Assembly (NCBI RefSeq): GCF_004919085.1
Contig: NZ_STGL01000006.1
Location: 434,001-498,000 of the forward strand
DNA length: 64,000 bases
Direction of reading: 5' to 3'
Origin: Nocardioides sp. GY 10127
GTDB lineage: Bacteria; Actinomycetota; Actinomycetes; Propionibacteriales; Nocardioidaceae
Part shown: positions 32,849-41,169 of the stretch, one piece after another
How positions within the stretch are numbered: the stretch's first letter is position 1
How the letters are laid out: each line of letters begins with the position of its first letter
Notes under the pieces: model-generated
Databases searched by the model: none
What the model was told of the DNA's origin: nothing
Seen by the model: the letters and a program-made list of their open reading frames with translations, nothing else
Translations under genes and position numbers: made by a program

Positions 32849-34269
32849 CCACCGCCCCCGCCGACCTCAGCCACCTCAGCCCGGCCGGCCGCGCCCCCGA
32901 GCACCTGCCCGCCGTCCCGGCCGAGCAGGTCGAGGCCCTCGCCGCCGAGCTCCGCACCCTCCTCGGGGACACCGGGGTGAGCGACGAGGCCGCCGCGCTC
33001 GACCGCGCCTCCGTCGACGGCGCCGAGATGAGCCCCGTGGTGAAGGACCTGCTGCCGCTCGGTCGCGCGCAGCTCGTCGCCTACCCCAAGGACGCCGAGC
33101 AGATCGCCGCCGTCGTCGGCGCTGCCGTGCGCCACGGCGTGCCCGTGACCGTGCGCGGCAAGGGCACCGGCAACTACGGCCAGGCCATCCCGATGGCCGG
33201 CGGACTCGTCCTCGACACCACCCGCGCGCGCAGCGTCGTCGAGGTGGGCGAGGGCTACCTGGTGGCCGACGCGGGCGCCCCCATCGTCCAGCTGGAGCAG
33301 GCCGCGATGCGCAGCGGCCAGCAGCTGCTCATGTACCCCTCGACCGTCCAGTCGACCCTCGGCGGCTTCGTCTCCGGCGGCTCCGGCGGCACCGGCTCGA
33401 TCAAGCACGGGATGCTCCACAACGACTTCGTCACCAGCCTGGACGTCGTCCACGCCGTGCCGGACGCCGAGCTCATCCACCTGGAGGGCAAGGAGACCGA
33501 GGCCTACCTGCACAACTACGGGACGGCCGGGGTGATCGCCCGGATCGGCGTCGCGCTCGAGCCCGCCCAGGACTGGCGCGCCTTCTACGCCAGCTTCGAG
33601 GACGTCCACGACGCCTTCGGCCTCATCCGGCAGATCTCCGCCCTCGAGCCGACCCCGCGCCTGGTCTCCGCCGACGGCCCGCGGATCACCGCGGCCCTGC
33701 CCGCCGACGAGGCGCTGCCCGCCGACCGCTCCAGCCTGCGCGCGATCCTCGACGCCGCCACCGTGGAGGCCGCGACCGCGCTGGTCGAGGCCGCCGGCGG
33801 CACCGTCGAGGCGGTCCGCGAGGGCCTGCAGCAGACGATGAAGCTCTCCACCATCAGCTACAACCACCCGATCGAGTGGCTGATGAAGTCCAGCCCCGAC
33901 GAGCGCTGGTTCCACGTCGAGGTCAGCGGCGACTCGCTCGTCGACCGCCTCGACGAGGTCCAGGAGGTCTACCCGGGCGCGCTGCTGCACATCGAGGGCC
34001 AGGCAGGGCGCCCCATCGGCATGCTGGCCGCGCCCTACACCTCCTCGGCCGACGTGTGGCCCGGCTTCGAGCGCCTGGTGGCGCTCGAGGTCGGGTTCCA
34101 CAACCCGCACCAGTGGTACGTGGACTACCAGCCGGACGCCGTGCGCGCGATGGCCCCGGTCAACGACCCCCACGGGCTGCTCAACCCGGGCAAGCTCGCC
34201 GAGCCGACGGTGTGGACCGGCGCCGGCTCCAAGATGGTCGTCCCCATGCCCGACCTGGACGCCGAGTGA
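32845..34269 (+). CDS. FAD-binding oxidoreductase (PCMH/GlcD type)
   Basis: A 474-residue flavoprotein. The PCMH-type FAD-binding domain is seen in LVAYPKDAEQIAAVVGAAV, VRGKGTGNYGQAIPMAGG and TLGGFVSGGSGGTGSIKHG. The C-terminal part resembles FAD-linked oxidase domains (NPHQWYVDY, NDPHGLLNPGKL). The ATG overlaps the deaminase stop (ATGA). Enzymes of this family oxidise hydroxy acids, alcohols or amines. Placement between a deaminase and a flavin-type protein suggests an oxidative step on the deaminated product. Confidence 0.85.
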   Translation: MTTAPADLSHLSPAGRAPEHLPAVPAEQVEALAAELRTLLGDTGVSDEAAALDRASVDGAEMSPVVKDLLPLGRAQLVAYPKDAEQIAAVVGAAVRHGVPVTVRGKGTGNYGQAIPMAGGLVLDTTRARSVVEVGEGYLVADAGAPIVQLEQAAMRSGQQLLMYPSTVQSTLGGFVSGGSGGTGSIKHGMLHNDFVTSLDVVHAVPDAELIHLEGKETEAYLHNYGTAGVIARIGVALEPAQDWRAFYASFEDVHDAFGLIRQISALEPTPRLVSADGPRITAALPADEALPADRSSLRAILDAATVEAATALVEAAGGTVEAVREGLQQTMKLSTISYNHPIEWLMKSSPDERWFHVEVSGDSLVDRLDEVQEVYPGALLHIEGQAGRPIGMLAAPYTSSADVWPGFERLVALEVGFHNPHQWYVDYQPDAVRAMAPVNDPHGLLNPGKLAEPTVWTGAGSKMVVPMPDLDAE

Positions 34270-34907
34270 CCGCCCCCTGGGCGGCCGGCTCCCCCGGGGC
34301 CGGCACCGGGCTGGCCGAGGACGGCACCTCGGCCGAGGACGCGGCCTGGCCCGAGGACCCCTTCGAGGTCCTCGCGGCCTGGCTGCCCGCCAACGACGAC
34401 CCGGCGCGCCCGCTGATGACGCTCTCCACGGTCTCGGCGGACGGCTGGCCGGACGCCCGCATCGTCCTGCTCTCCGAGCTGGACGCCGACGGCCTCTACT
34501 TCCACACCGACAGCCGCTCGCGGAAGATCGCCGAGGTGGACGCCACGGGCCGGGCCGCGCTCGTGCTGCACCTGCCCGACCAGGCCCGCCAGGTCGTCGT
34601 GCAGGGCACGGTCGAGCCCGCCGACCCCGAGGAGGAGGCGCGCGTCTACGCCGTGCGCGGCGACTACCTGCGCACCCTGGCGTGGGTGAACACCGACGAG
34701 CTCGCCGCGGCGCCGCTGGGCGAGCGGATCGCGGCCTGGGCCGCGTTCGAGGGCGGCCCGGACCTGGCCCCGCCGAGCACCTGGACCGGACGCCGCGTGC
34801 GGCCGACCCAGGTGCGGTTCTGGGCCGGGCGGACCGACGCCCCCAGCCGTCGGGTCTGCTACACGCTCACCGACGCCGGGTGGGAGCGCGACGTCCGTGC
34901 CGGCTGA
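34266..34907 (+). CDS. pyridoxamine 5'-phosphate oxidase family protein
   Basis: A 213-residue split-barrel flavoprotein like PdxH: MTLSTVSADGWPDARIVLLS, GLYFHTDSRSRKIAEVDA, ALVLHLPDQARQVVVQGTVE and the C-terminal RPTQVRFWAG. A low-complexity acidic N-terminus of about 30 residues precedes the domain. GTG 34266 overlaps the FAD-oxidase stop. Given its place in a catabolic operon and the lack of other pyridoxal genes, it may oxidise a pathway intermediate rather than make PLP. Which it does cannot be settled here. Confidence 0.8.
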   Translation: MTAPWAAGSPGAGTGLAEDGTSAEDAAWPEDPFEVLAAWLPANDDPARPLMTLSTVSADGWPDARIVLLSELDADGLYFHTDSRSRKIAEVDATGRAALVLHLPDQARQVVVQGTVEPADPEEEARVYAVRGDYLRTLAWVNTDELAAAPLGERIAAWAAFEGGPDLAPPSTWTGRRVRPTQVRFWAGRTDAPSRRVCYTLTDAGWERDVRAG

Positions 34908-35940
34908 CACCGCCTCGGCGGGCGCGCTGACCTGTCCCAAGGACATGGTCCACGGGCCGTGCGGCGGGGTCACCACGACGGGCGCCTGCGAGGTCGACCC
35001 CCGGCCGTGCCCGTTCGTCGACGCCGCCACCGTCACCTGGCGCGGGCCGGACCCCGACCCCGGGGTCGTCGCGCAGCCCGGCGCGGCCGCGATGCGGGCG
35101 CTCCTGGCGACCCGGCCGGTGGTGGTCGTCGACCTGCCCGCCGCGCCGCTCTCGCCGGCGTCGATCCGCGAGGTGGGGGCGATCCTCACCGGGCGGGTGG
35201 ACGCCGTCCTGGCCGGGGACGCCGGGGACGCCCGCGTCCAGCTGCCGCCGGCCTACCGCGCGCACCTGCTGCGGGAGGCCGGGCTCGTGACGTGGACGGG
35301 CTTCAACAACCGCGACCGCAACCGGGTCGCGCTCGAGGGCGAGCTCGCGGCGCTCGCCGACGTCGGGGTGGCCGGCGTCCACTGCGTCACCGGGGACCAC
35401 ACGCGCACCGGCGACCGCCCGGACGCGGCGCCCGTCTTCGACCTCGACAGCACGCAGACCGCGGCCCTGGCCCGCCGCCACGGCCACCTGGTCTCCGTGG
35501 GCGAGAGCCCCGCGGCGCCCCCGACCGGGCGCCGCGCGGCCCGGCTCGCCGAGAAGGAGCGCGCCGGCGCCGAGGTGTGCTTCGTCAACCACTGCGGCGG
35601 GCTCGAGCCGATCCGGGCGTTCGCGGCCGAGGCGCGCGACCTGGGCGTGGGGGTCGGCTTCGTCCCGTGCGTCCCGATCGTGCTGGACGCCCGGAGCGCC
35701 GCCCTGCTGGCGTCCTTCACGACCTCGCCGATGCCGCCGGGCTACGCCGAGCGCATCCTCGCCGCCCGCGACCCGCGGGCGGAGGGCATCGCGCTGGCGG
35801 TGCAGCTGTGCCAGGACCTGCTGGCCCTGGGCGCGGACCTCGGCCTGGTCGGCGTCGACCTCTCCGGTGGCCCCGGCCCCGGGCAGAAGGCCTGGTACGC
35901 CGAGGCCGTCGGGGAGATCGCGGACCGCGTCCTGGCCTGA
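34897..35940 (+). CDS. methylenetetrahydrofolate reductase-like protein with N-terminal Cys motif
   Basis: A 347-residue protein. Residues 11-40 carry CPKDMVHGPCGG followed by two more Cys (C13, C22, C31, C38), the motif of the MTHFR C-terminal/MetV-type domain, here placed at the N-terminus. The rest resembles the MetF TIM barrel (TGFNNRDRNRVALEGELAAL, GVHCVTGDHTRTG, VGESPAAPP, PPGYAERILAA). It starts with GTG 34897, overlapping the previous gene by 11 bases. A folate-linked role would suit an operon that releases one-carbon units by demethylation, but methyltransfer to or from a pathway compound is equally possible. Confidence 0.78.
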   Translation: MPADTASAGALTCPKDMVHGPCGGVTTTGACEVDPRPCPFVDAATVTWRGPDPDPGVVAQPGAAAMRALLATRPVVVVDLPAAPLSPASIREVGAILTGRVDAVLAGDAGDARVQLPPAYRAHLLREAGLVTWTGFNNRDRNRVALEGELAALADVGVAGVHCVTGDHTRTGDRPDAAPVFDLDSTQTAALARRHGHLVSVGESPAAPPTGRRAARLAEKERAGAEVCFVNHCGGLEPIRAFAAEARDLGVGVGFVPCVPIVLDARSAALLASFTTSPMPPGYAERILAARDPRAEGIALAVQLCQDLLALGADLGLVGVDLSGGPGPGQKAWYAEAVGEIADRVLA

Positions 35941-35994
35941 CCGCCTCGAGCCCCAGCGGGCTCGGCGCGGGGCTGGCGCTGACCGCATCAACCA

Positions 35995-36031
35995 GCGAGG
36001 CCCGGGATGCTGTGCGCATCCCGGGCCTCGT
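35995..36031. terminator. bidirectional hairpin between convergent genes
   Basis: A 15-bp perfect stem (35996-36010 with 36016-36030), extendable by a G-U pair, around a 5-base loop. It separates the four-gene plus-strand operon from the 55-aa minus-strand gene. Confidence 0.78.
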
Positions 36032-36041
36032 TCGATGTCTG

Positions 36042-36209
36042 TCAGGTGGCGAGCCGCTTGCGGGCGGCCGGGCGGCTCCGCTCGCGGGCCATCTCGGCGC
36101 TGACTTCCCTCTGGGCGCGGTCGCGCGCCTGCTTGAAGTAGGTCTTGGGGTCCTGCAGGGCGCGCTCGATGCGGTCGTCACGGCTGGTCGTACGGAGCTT
36201 CTTCGCCAC
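36042..36209 (-). CDS. short basic protein of unknown function
   Basis: A 55-residue, strongly basic and helical peptide (KKLRTTSRDDRIERAL, TYFKQARDRAQREVSAEM). GTG 36209 follows GGGAGG by six bases. The frame stays open upstream but has no ribosome-binding site there. I do not recognise the family. It sits between a bidirectional terminator and a GAF-domain gene on the same strand. Confidence 0.6.
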   Translation of the reverse strand: MAKKLRTTSRDDRIERALQDPKTYFKQARDRAQREVSAEMARERSRPAARKRLAT

Positions 36210-36286
36210 CTGCTGCCTCCCTGCTACGTGTTCCTGGCAGTGTGCCAGAAGGTACGGACACACCCTAGGAATCGGGGCCGACACTC

Positions 36287-37054
36287 CTAGGCTCGAGCGA
36301 GCGCCGCCGCGAGCGCTGCGGCCATCAGGCTCAGCAGGTGCAGGTCGTCGTTGTTGAGGTCGCCGGGCTCCAGCGCGTCCAGCGTGAGCATCCCGTAGGC
36401 GGTGTCCCCGGCCGCCACAGAGACCGAGATGAAGGTCTTGTAGTCCCGTGTCTTGCCGTTGTCCCAGCCAGGTGGCGGGTCCGCGTCGATGTCCTCGCAG
36501 AGCCGGTTCTCGCCGTTGAGCACCATGCCGATGGCTGCGTCACCTGCAGCGGTGCCCTCAGCGAAGGTCGTCCTGGGACTCCCTGAACGCCCTGCATGCT
36601 GCTGGGGGACCAGCCGTGCGGAATCCTCGTCGGTCAGCTCGAACCAGCACGCGCGAGACCTGTCCGGGCCGATGAGGTTCGAAGCGGCATGAAGCACGAA
36701 GGGCACGGTGGCGGCGATGAGCTCCTTGCGGGCAGGCTCGAGCTGCTCGGACGAGATGCGTCCCAGCTGCCGGAGGATGGGGTCGAGTACGTCGTTCATG
36801 GCGGCACGGGTCTCGGTGCGAGCCGCGAGCTCGCGCTGAGCCGAGCTGGCTTCTCGACGCCGGGCCTGGATCTGCCGCACCTGGGGCACGAGGAACGCCA
36901 TGGCGGTCGCGGCGATCTGCGCTGCGACGAGCCAGGCCGCCTTCTTGCCGGTGGCGTCCTTGGCGAAGTAGGCCGCTACCGGGACGGCGACGACGAACAC
37001 GAGCAGCACCCACGCCCCGTCGCGCGGCTTCTTCTCCGCAGAGGTCCCCGTCAT
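36287..37054 (-). CDS. membrane-anchored GAF-domain-like protein
   Basis: A 255-residue protein with two N-terminal transmembrane segments (VLLVFVVAVPVAAYFA and LVAAQIAATAMAFLVP), an Arg-rich helical linker and a cytosolic GAF-like domain. The latter shows GDAAIGMVLNGENRLCEDID and KTFISVSVAAGDTAYGMLTLDA, typical of sensor GAF folds. No kinase or cyclase output domain is fused. Codon use is a little less GC-biased than in neighbours. ATG 37054 lies just downstream of TACGTT. The ligand and partner are unknown. Confidence 0.72.
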   Translation of the reverse strand: MTGTSAEKKPRDGAWVLLVFVVAVPVAAYFAKDATGKKAAWLVAAQIAATAMAFLVPQVRQIQARRREASSAQRELAARTETRAAMNDVLDPILRQLGRISSEQLEPARKELIAATVPFVLHAASNLIGPDRSRACWFELTDEDSARLVPQQHAGRSGSPRTTFAEGTAAGDAAIGMVLNGENRLCEDIDADPPPGWDNGKTRDYKTFISVSVAAGDTAYGMLTLDALEPGDLNNDDLHLLSLMAAALAAALARA

Positions 37055-37234
37055 GTCGGAGCCCAACGTAGGGCACGCCTCCGACGGCCGCCCGTCACAC
37101 GAAGCCGGACCCGGCGTGGCCCTCCGGGGTCGAGCTCCAGGAGGCGTGAGCACACCTCGAGCGACGGCCGCGGCCGCGTCCCACCCCTCGTCCGGGCTGG
37201 GGCGCGGCAGGGACCACCGCCTACCCTGGCAGGC

Positions 37235-38443
37235 GTGAAGGCCCTGCTGCTGGAGAACATCCACCCCCTCGCCGTCGAGGTGCTGACCGACCGTGGCTAC
37301 GAGGTCGAGCTGCTCGACCGCTCCCTCGACCACGACGAGCTCGTCGAGAAGCTCCAGGGCGTGTCCCTGCTCGGCATCCGGTCCAACACCCACGTCTCCG
37401 CCGAGGCGCTGGACGCGGCGCCGGACCTCAAGGCCGTCGGCTGCTTCTGCATCGGCACCAACCAGATCGACCACGCCCACGCGGCCGAGCGCGGCATCGC
37501 GGTGTTCAACGCCCCGTACTCGAACACCCGCAGCGTGGTGGAGCTCGTCATCGGCGAGATCATCATGCTGGCGCGCCGCCTGGCCGAGAAGACCGAGAAG
37601 ATGCACGCGGGCATCTGGGACAAGTCCGCCAAGGGCTCCCACGAGATCCGCGGCCGCGTCCTCGGCATCGTCGGCTACGGCAACATCGGCACCCAGCTGT
37701 CGAACCTCGCCGAGGCCCTCGGCCTCACCGTCATCTTCTACGACACCGCCGACCGGCTCGCGCACGGCAACGCCCAGCGCAAGCGCACCCTCGACGCGCT
37801 GCTGGAGGAGGCCGACGTGGTCTCGCTCCACGTCGACGGCCGCCCCGGCAACGCCGGCCTCTTCGGCGCCGAGCAGTTCGCCAAGATGAAGCCCCGCTCG
37901 CTGTTCATCAACGCCAGCCGCGGCATGGTCGTCGACACCGAGGCCCTGCGCGACCACATCGTCTCCGGCCACATCGCCGGCGCGGCCCTCGACGTCTTCC
38001 CGATCGAGCCCAAGGCGCAGGGCGACGTCTTCGAGTCCCCGCTCAAGGGGCTCGACAACGTCATCCTCACCCCCCACGTGGGCGGCTCCACCCAGGAGGC
38101 GCAGGAGGAGATCGGCTACTTCGTCGCCAACAAGCTGGCGGGCTTCCACCAGCAGGGCCGCACCGAGCTGTCGGTGAACCTGCCCACCGTCGGCGCCCCC
38201 GAGCTGCACTCCGGGGTCCGGCTGGGCTACCTCCACGACAACCTGCCCGGCGTCCTGGCCGAGGTGAACCAGCTGCTCGCCGACTCCGGCGCCAACGTCA
38301 CCGGCCAGTACCTGGCCACGGTGCGCCAGCAGGGCTACGCCGTCATCGACATCGACGGCGAGGTCCCCGAGGACGTCGTCGCCAAGCTCGCCGGCTCCGA
38401 GCACTGCCAGTGGGTGCGCACCTGGCACGCGCCGCAGGCCTGA
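37235..38443 (+). CDS. serA: D-3-phosphoglycerate dehydrogenase
   Basis: A 402-residue SerA of the E. coli-like length class, catalysing the first step of serine biosynthesis. The NAD site is GIVGYGNIGTQ, the active-site Arg lies in NASRG, with Glu in FPIEP and His in LTPHVGGS. An ACT domain (about 330-402, HDNLPGVLAEVNQLLADSG) is expected to give serine feedback. GTG 37235 lies seven bases after TACCCT. It is monocistronic. Confidence 0.93.
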   Translation: MKALLLENIHPLAVEVLTDRGYEVELLDRSLDHDELVEKLQGVSLLGIRSNTHVSAEALDAAPDLKAVGCFCIGTNQIDHAHAAERGIAVFNAPYSNTRSVVELVIGEIIMLARRLAEKTEKMHAGIWDKSAKGSHEIRGRVLGIVGYGNIGTQLSNLAEALGLTVIFYDTADRLAHGNAQRKRTLDALLEEADVVSLHVDGRPGNAGLFGAEQFAKMKPRSLFINASRGMVVDTEALRDHIVSGHIAGAALDVFPIEPKAQGDVFESPLKGLDNVILTPHVGGSTQEAQEEIGYFVANKLAGFHQQGRTELSVNLPTVGAPELHSGVRLGYLHDNLPGVLAEVNQLLADSGANVTGQYLATVRQQGYAVIDIDGEVPEDVVAKLAGSEHCQWVRTWHAPQA

Positions 38444-38571
38444 GCCCCGGTCCCAGAAGCCCCGGCCCCACCAGCCCCGGCCCACCACCTCCCGCACGGC
38501 ACGCCGCCGTCCGCCTCCCGCCGCCCGGCGGGGTGAGCGGGCGGCGGCGTCGTCGTTCGTACCGTGGACGC

Positions 38572-39459
38572 ATGATCACCGACCTGCGGTCGCGGGCGGG
38601 CGACGCGCTCTTCCGCCGCGTCGCCGGGCCGGACGGCCCGCGCCACCGCGAGCGCATCCACACCCGGCCCGGACCCCGCTGGTTCGAGCCCGGCTCGCCG
38701 ATCACGCGCGTGCACGGGGACGCCTCGATGTTCGTCGGCGGCCTGCGGGCGCTGCTGCTCCAGACGCTGCACCCCGCCGCCATGCAGGCCGTCGCGGACC
38801 ACTCCGGCTACCGGGGCGACCTGTGGGGCCGCCTCGCCCGGACCAGCACCTTCCTCGCGACCACCACCTTCGGTCACGAGGACGACGCGGCGACCGCGGT
38901 CGCCGCGGTCCGGCGCATCCACGACCGGGTCACCGGGACGCTGCCCGACGGGACTCCGTACGCGGCCGGCGACCCCCACCTGCTCGCCTGGGTGCACGCC
39001 GCCGAGGTCGACTCGTTCCTGCTGGCCCACCAGGTCTACGGCGAGCGCCCGCTCACGCCGACCGAGTGCGACACCTACCTCGACCAGGCCGCCGTGGTCG
39101 CCCGGGCGCTCGGCGTCCTCGACCCGCCCACGACCCGCGCCGCCCTGGCGGCGACGCTCGCCGCCTACCGCGTCGAGCTGCGCGGGACGCCGGCCGCCCG
39201 CGAGGCCGCGCGCTTCCTGCTGCTGAGCCCGCCGATCCCCCTGGCGGCCCGGGTCCCCTACGCCGCCCTGGCCGCGGCCTCGGTGGGGCTGCTGCCGGCC
39301 TGGTCGCGTCCGCCGCTGCGGCTGCCGTGGGCCCCCGTCGCCGAGAGGACGCTCGTGCGCGGGCTGGGCCACGGCGTGGTCGGCGGCGTCCGCTGGGCGC
39401 TGTCCGGCCAGCAGGTCGGGACCGGGGCCTCCGAGCAGCGCGCCGCGGCCGCGTCTTGA
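38572..39459 (+). CDS. oxygenase MpaB family protein (DUF2236)
   Basis: A 295-residue protein of the MpaB/rubber-oxygenase-like family. Segments usual for it are ITRVHGDASMFVGGLRALL followed by QTLHPAAMQAVADHS, and LAWVHAAEVDSFLLAHQVYG, whose conserved His residues bind heme in characterised relatives. The physiological substrate is unknown. ATG 38572 follows TACCGT by six bases (leaderless). The stop codon overlaps a GTCTTG/CAAGAC palindrome that may belong to the next gene's promoter. Confidence 0.85.
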   Translation: MITDLRSRAGDALFRRVAGPDGPRHRERIHTRPGPRWFEPGSPITRVHGDASMFVGGLRALLLQTLHPAAMQAVADHSGYRGDLWGRLARTSTFLATTTFGHEDDAATAVAAVRRIHDRVTGTLPDGTPYAAGDPHLLAWVHAAEVDSFLLAHQVYGERPLTPTECDTYLDQAAVVARALGVLDPPTTRAALAATLAAYRVELRGTPAAREAARFLLLSPPIPLAARVPYAALAAASVGLLPAWSRPPLRLPWAPVAERTLVRGLGHGVVGGVRWALSGQQVGTGASEQRAAAAS

Positions 39460-39502
39460 GGCAAGACTGAGCCAAGACTGGGGCAACGCTTGCACCGTCT
39501 TG
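39453..39502. promoter_or_regulatory. clustered GTCTTG/CAAGAC sites upstream of the secreted beta-domain gene
   Basis: GTCTTG (39453-39458), AGG, CAAGAC (39462-39467) form a palindrome, with further half-sites CAAGAC at 39473-39478 and GTCTTG at 39497-39502. TACAGT at 39536-39541 is a possible -10 for the gene starting at 39585. Confidence 0.45.
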
Positions 39503-39584
39503 AGGCACTCCCGCGCCCGGGTTCCTACAGTGGTGGCACCGCCACGGGGCATCGGGCCCCGCAGCCTTCCGCCCGGAGTACGTC

Positions 39585-40796
39585 ATGGGGACCCCCGCCC
39601 GCCCGTCCGCCCGCCTGCTGGCACCCGTGCTGGCACCCCTGCTGACGCTGGCGCTCGCCCTCGGCCTGACCGGCGCCCTCGGCGCCGCCCTGGTCGCCCC
39701 CGCCACGGCCGCCACCCAGAAGGTGCGCCTGGCCGGCAACATCTCCAACCCGGACGGCGTCACGCTGCGGGTGTCCTGGTTCACCAAGGACTGGGTCCAG
39801 GTCGGCACCCGCAAGGTCCACAGCGACGTGTACGTGCTCCACCTCAAGCCCGGCGTCTACCACGTGCAGTTCACCGACCTGCGCCCCACGTACGACACCG
39901 ACAAGTACGCGCCCAGCGACGTCACGGTGAAGCTCGTCCGGGCCTCGAAGCAGCGCAACGTCCGGATGCGCACCGGCGCCGCGGTGGTCGGCACGATCAA
40001 GGGCGGCAACGGCAAGGCGCTGTCGAAGGCCCGGATCGTCGCGGCGGACGCGAACGAGGTCACGTTCTCCACCACCGCGAACCGCAAGGGTCAGTACGCG
40101 CTGGCCGGCCTGCCCCCGGGCAGCTACAGCCTCTTCACCTGGGACCGGGACAAGAAGTGGGTGGCGAGGTCGACGTACGTCGCGAAGCTGACCCGCGGCG
40201 AGGTCCGCAGCGAGGCGCTGCGTCTCACGAAGAAGGCCGGCAGCCTGCTGGTCGACCTGCGGGCCGGGGCGTCCAGCGTCGGCAAGGTGACCGTCACCGC
40301 CGTCAGCAAGAAGACCGGCCAGTGGTGGACCGTCACCGCCCGCGGCGGCACCGCGACGTTCTCCGGGCTCTTCCCCGGCGGCTACACCCTCGTCGCGCCG
40401 GGCTGGCAGAACTGGTTCGCCCGGACCGGGGTGATCAAGGGCGCGCTCGTGCACGCCGGCCGCACCGACTTCTCCTCGAGCTTCCGCTGGACGACGCAGG
40501 GCGGCCGGGTCAAGGGCCGCGTCATCAGCAGCGACGGGAAGGTGGGCATGGAGGACGTCACCGTCGAGCTGCGCACCCACGCGGGGAAGGTCATCGCCTC
40601 GGGCACGACGGACTCCGACGGCCGGTTCCTCCTCGGCCAGCAGCTGCGCACCCAGAGCCACCTCTCGCTCGTGGTGATCCCCAACAGCAGCCAGCTGCAG
40701 TACTACAAGCGCGCCCAGCGCAACGGCCTGTCGGTCCACGTCAACAAGGTCCGCGCGGTCGGCACGATCACGCTGACCAAGCGCGCCTCCGCCTGA
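39585..40796 (+). CDS. secreted protein with carboxypeptidase-regulatory-like beta repeats
   Basis: A 403-residue exported protein. The signal peptide (residues 1-43, Leu/Ala-rich, cleaved after ATAA) is followed by beta-sandwich modules. Two segments have the CarboxypepD_reg pattern: VVGTIKGGNGKALSKARIV with GQYALAGLPPGSYSLF, and VKGRVISSDGKVGMEDVTV with GRFLLGQQL. No catalytic motif is seen and the role is probably adhesive or structural. The gene at 41170 is a diverged relative with the same module order but no signal peptide. Confidence 0.72.
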   Translation: MGTPARPSARLLAPVLAPLLTLALALGLTGALGAALVAPATAATQKVRLAGNISNPDGVTLRVSWFTKDWVQVGTRKVHSDVYVLHLKPGVYHVQFTDLRPTYDTDKYAPSDVTVKLVRASKQRNVRMRTGAAVVGTIKGGNGKALSKARIVAADANEVTFSTTANRKGQYALAGLPPGSYSLFTWDRDKKWVARSTYVAKLTRGEVRSEALRLTKKAGSLLVDLRAGASSVGKVTVTAVSKKTGQWWTVTARGGTATFSGLFPGGYTLVAPGWQNWFARTGVIKGALVHAGRTDFSSSFRWTTQGGRVKGRVISSDGKVGMEDVTVELRTHAGKVIASGTTDSDGRFLLGQQLRTQSHLSLVVIPNSSQLQYYKRAQRNGLSVHVNKVRAVGTITLTKRASA

Positions 40797-41169
40797 CGTC
40801 TCGCGCTCAGCCGTCCACCCGGCGAGCACCGCCCGCGCAGCTGGGCGCCCGGGTGTCCGGTGCACGGGGCCGCACCCGTCCAGTCCGGGCCTGTTACTCA
40901 TGTCTCATGCTGTCGGGGGTATCTGATCAGGCGTGACCGTGTCGCACCGCGCGTCGTGAGCCGGATGCGCCACGGCTGTAGCCCAGACGGGCTACCCGGG
41001 CCCCGACGTGTGACCTGAACGTGTGTTCACCGTGTCCGAACGGTGGGTGATCCGTTGCCGGAGGTCGCACTATGGTCGTCGCAGGCAGGCCGGACACCCC
41101 CGGGGGCACCCCTCCCCCGTGGTCGCGCACCCCGACGCGGACGTCCCGGCCGCCGACGAGGAGGCACCC
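40797..41169. other. intergenic region with two small palindromes
   Basis: 373 bp. GTAGCCC/GGGCTAC (40978-40995, 4-base loop) could be a weak terminator, and TGAAC-N4-GTTCA (41016-41029) a protein site. TATGGT at 41071-41076 is a possible -10 for the next gene. No reading frame looks genuine. Confidence 0.5.
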
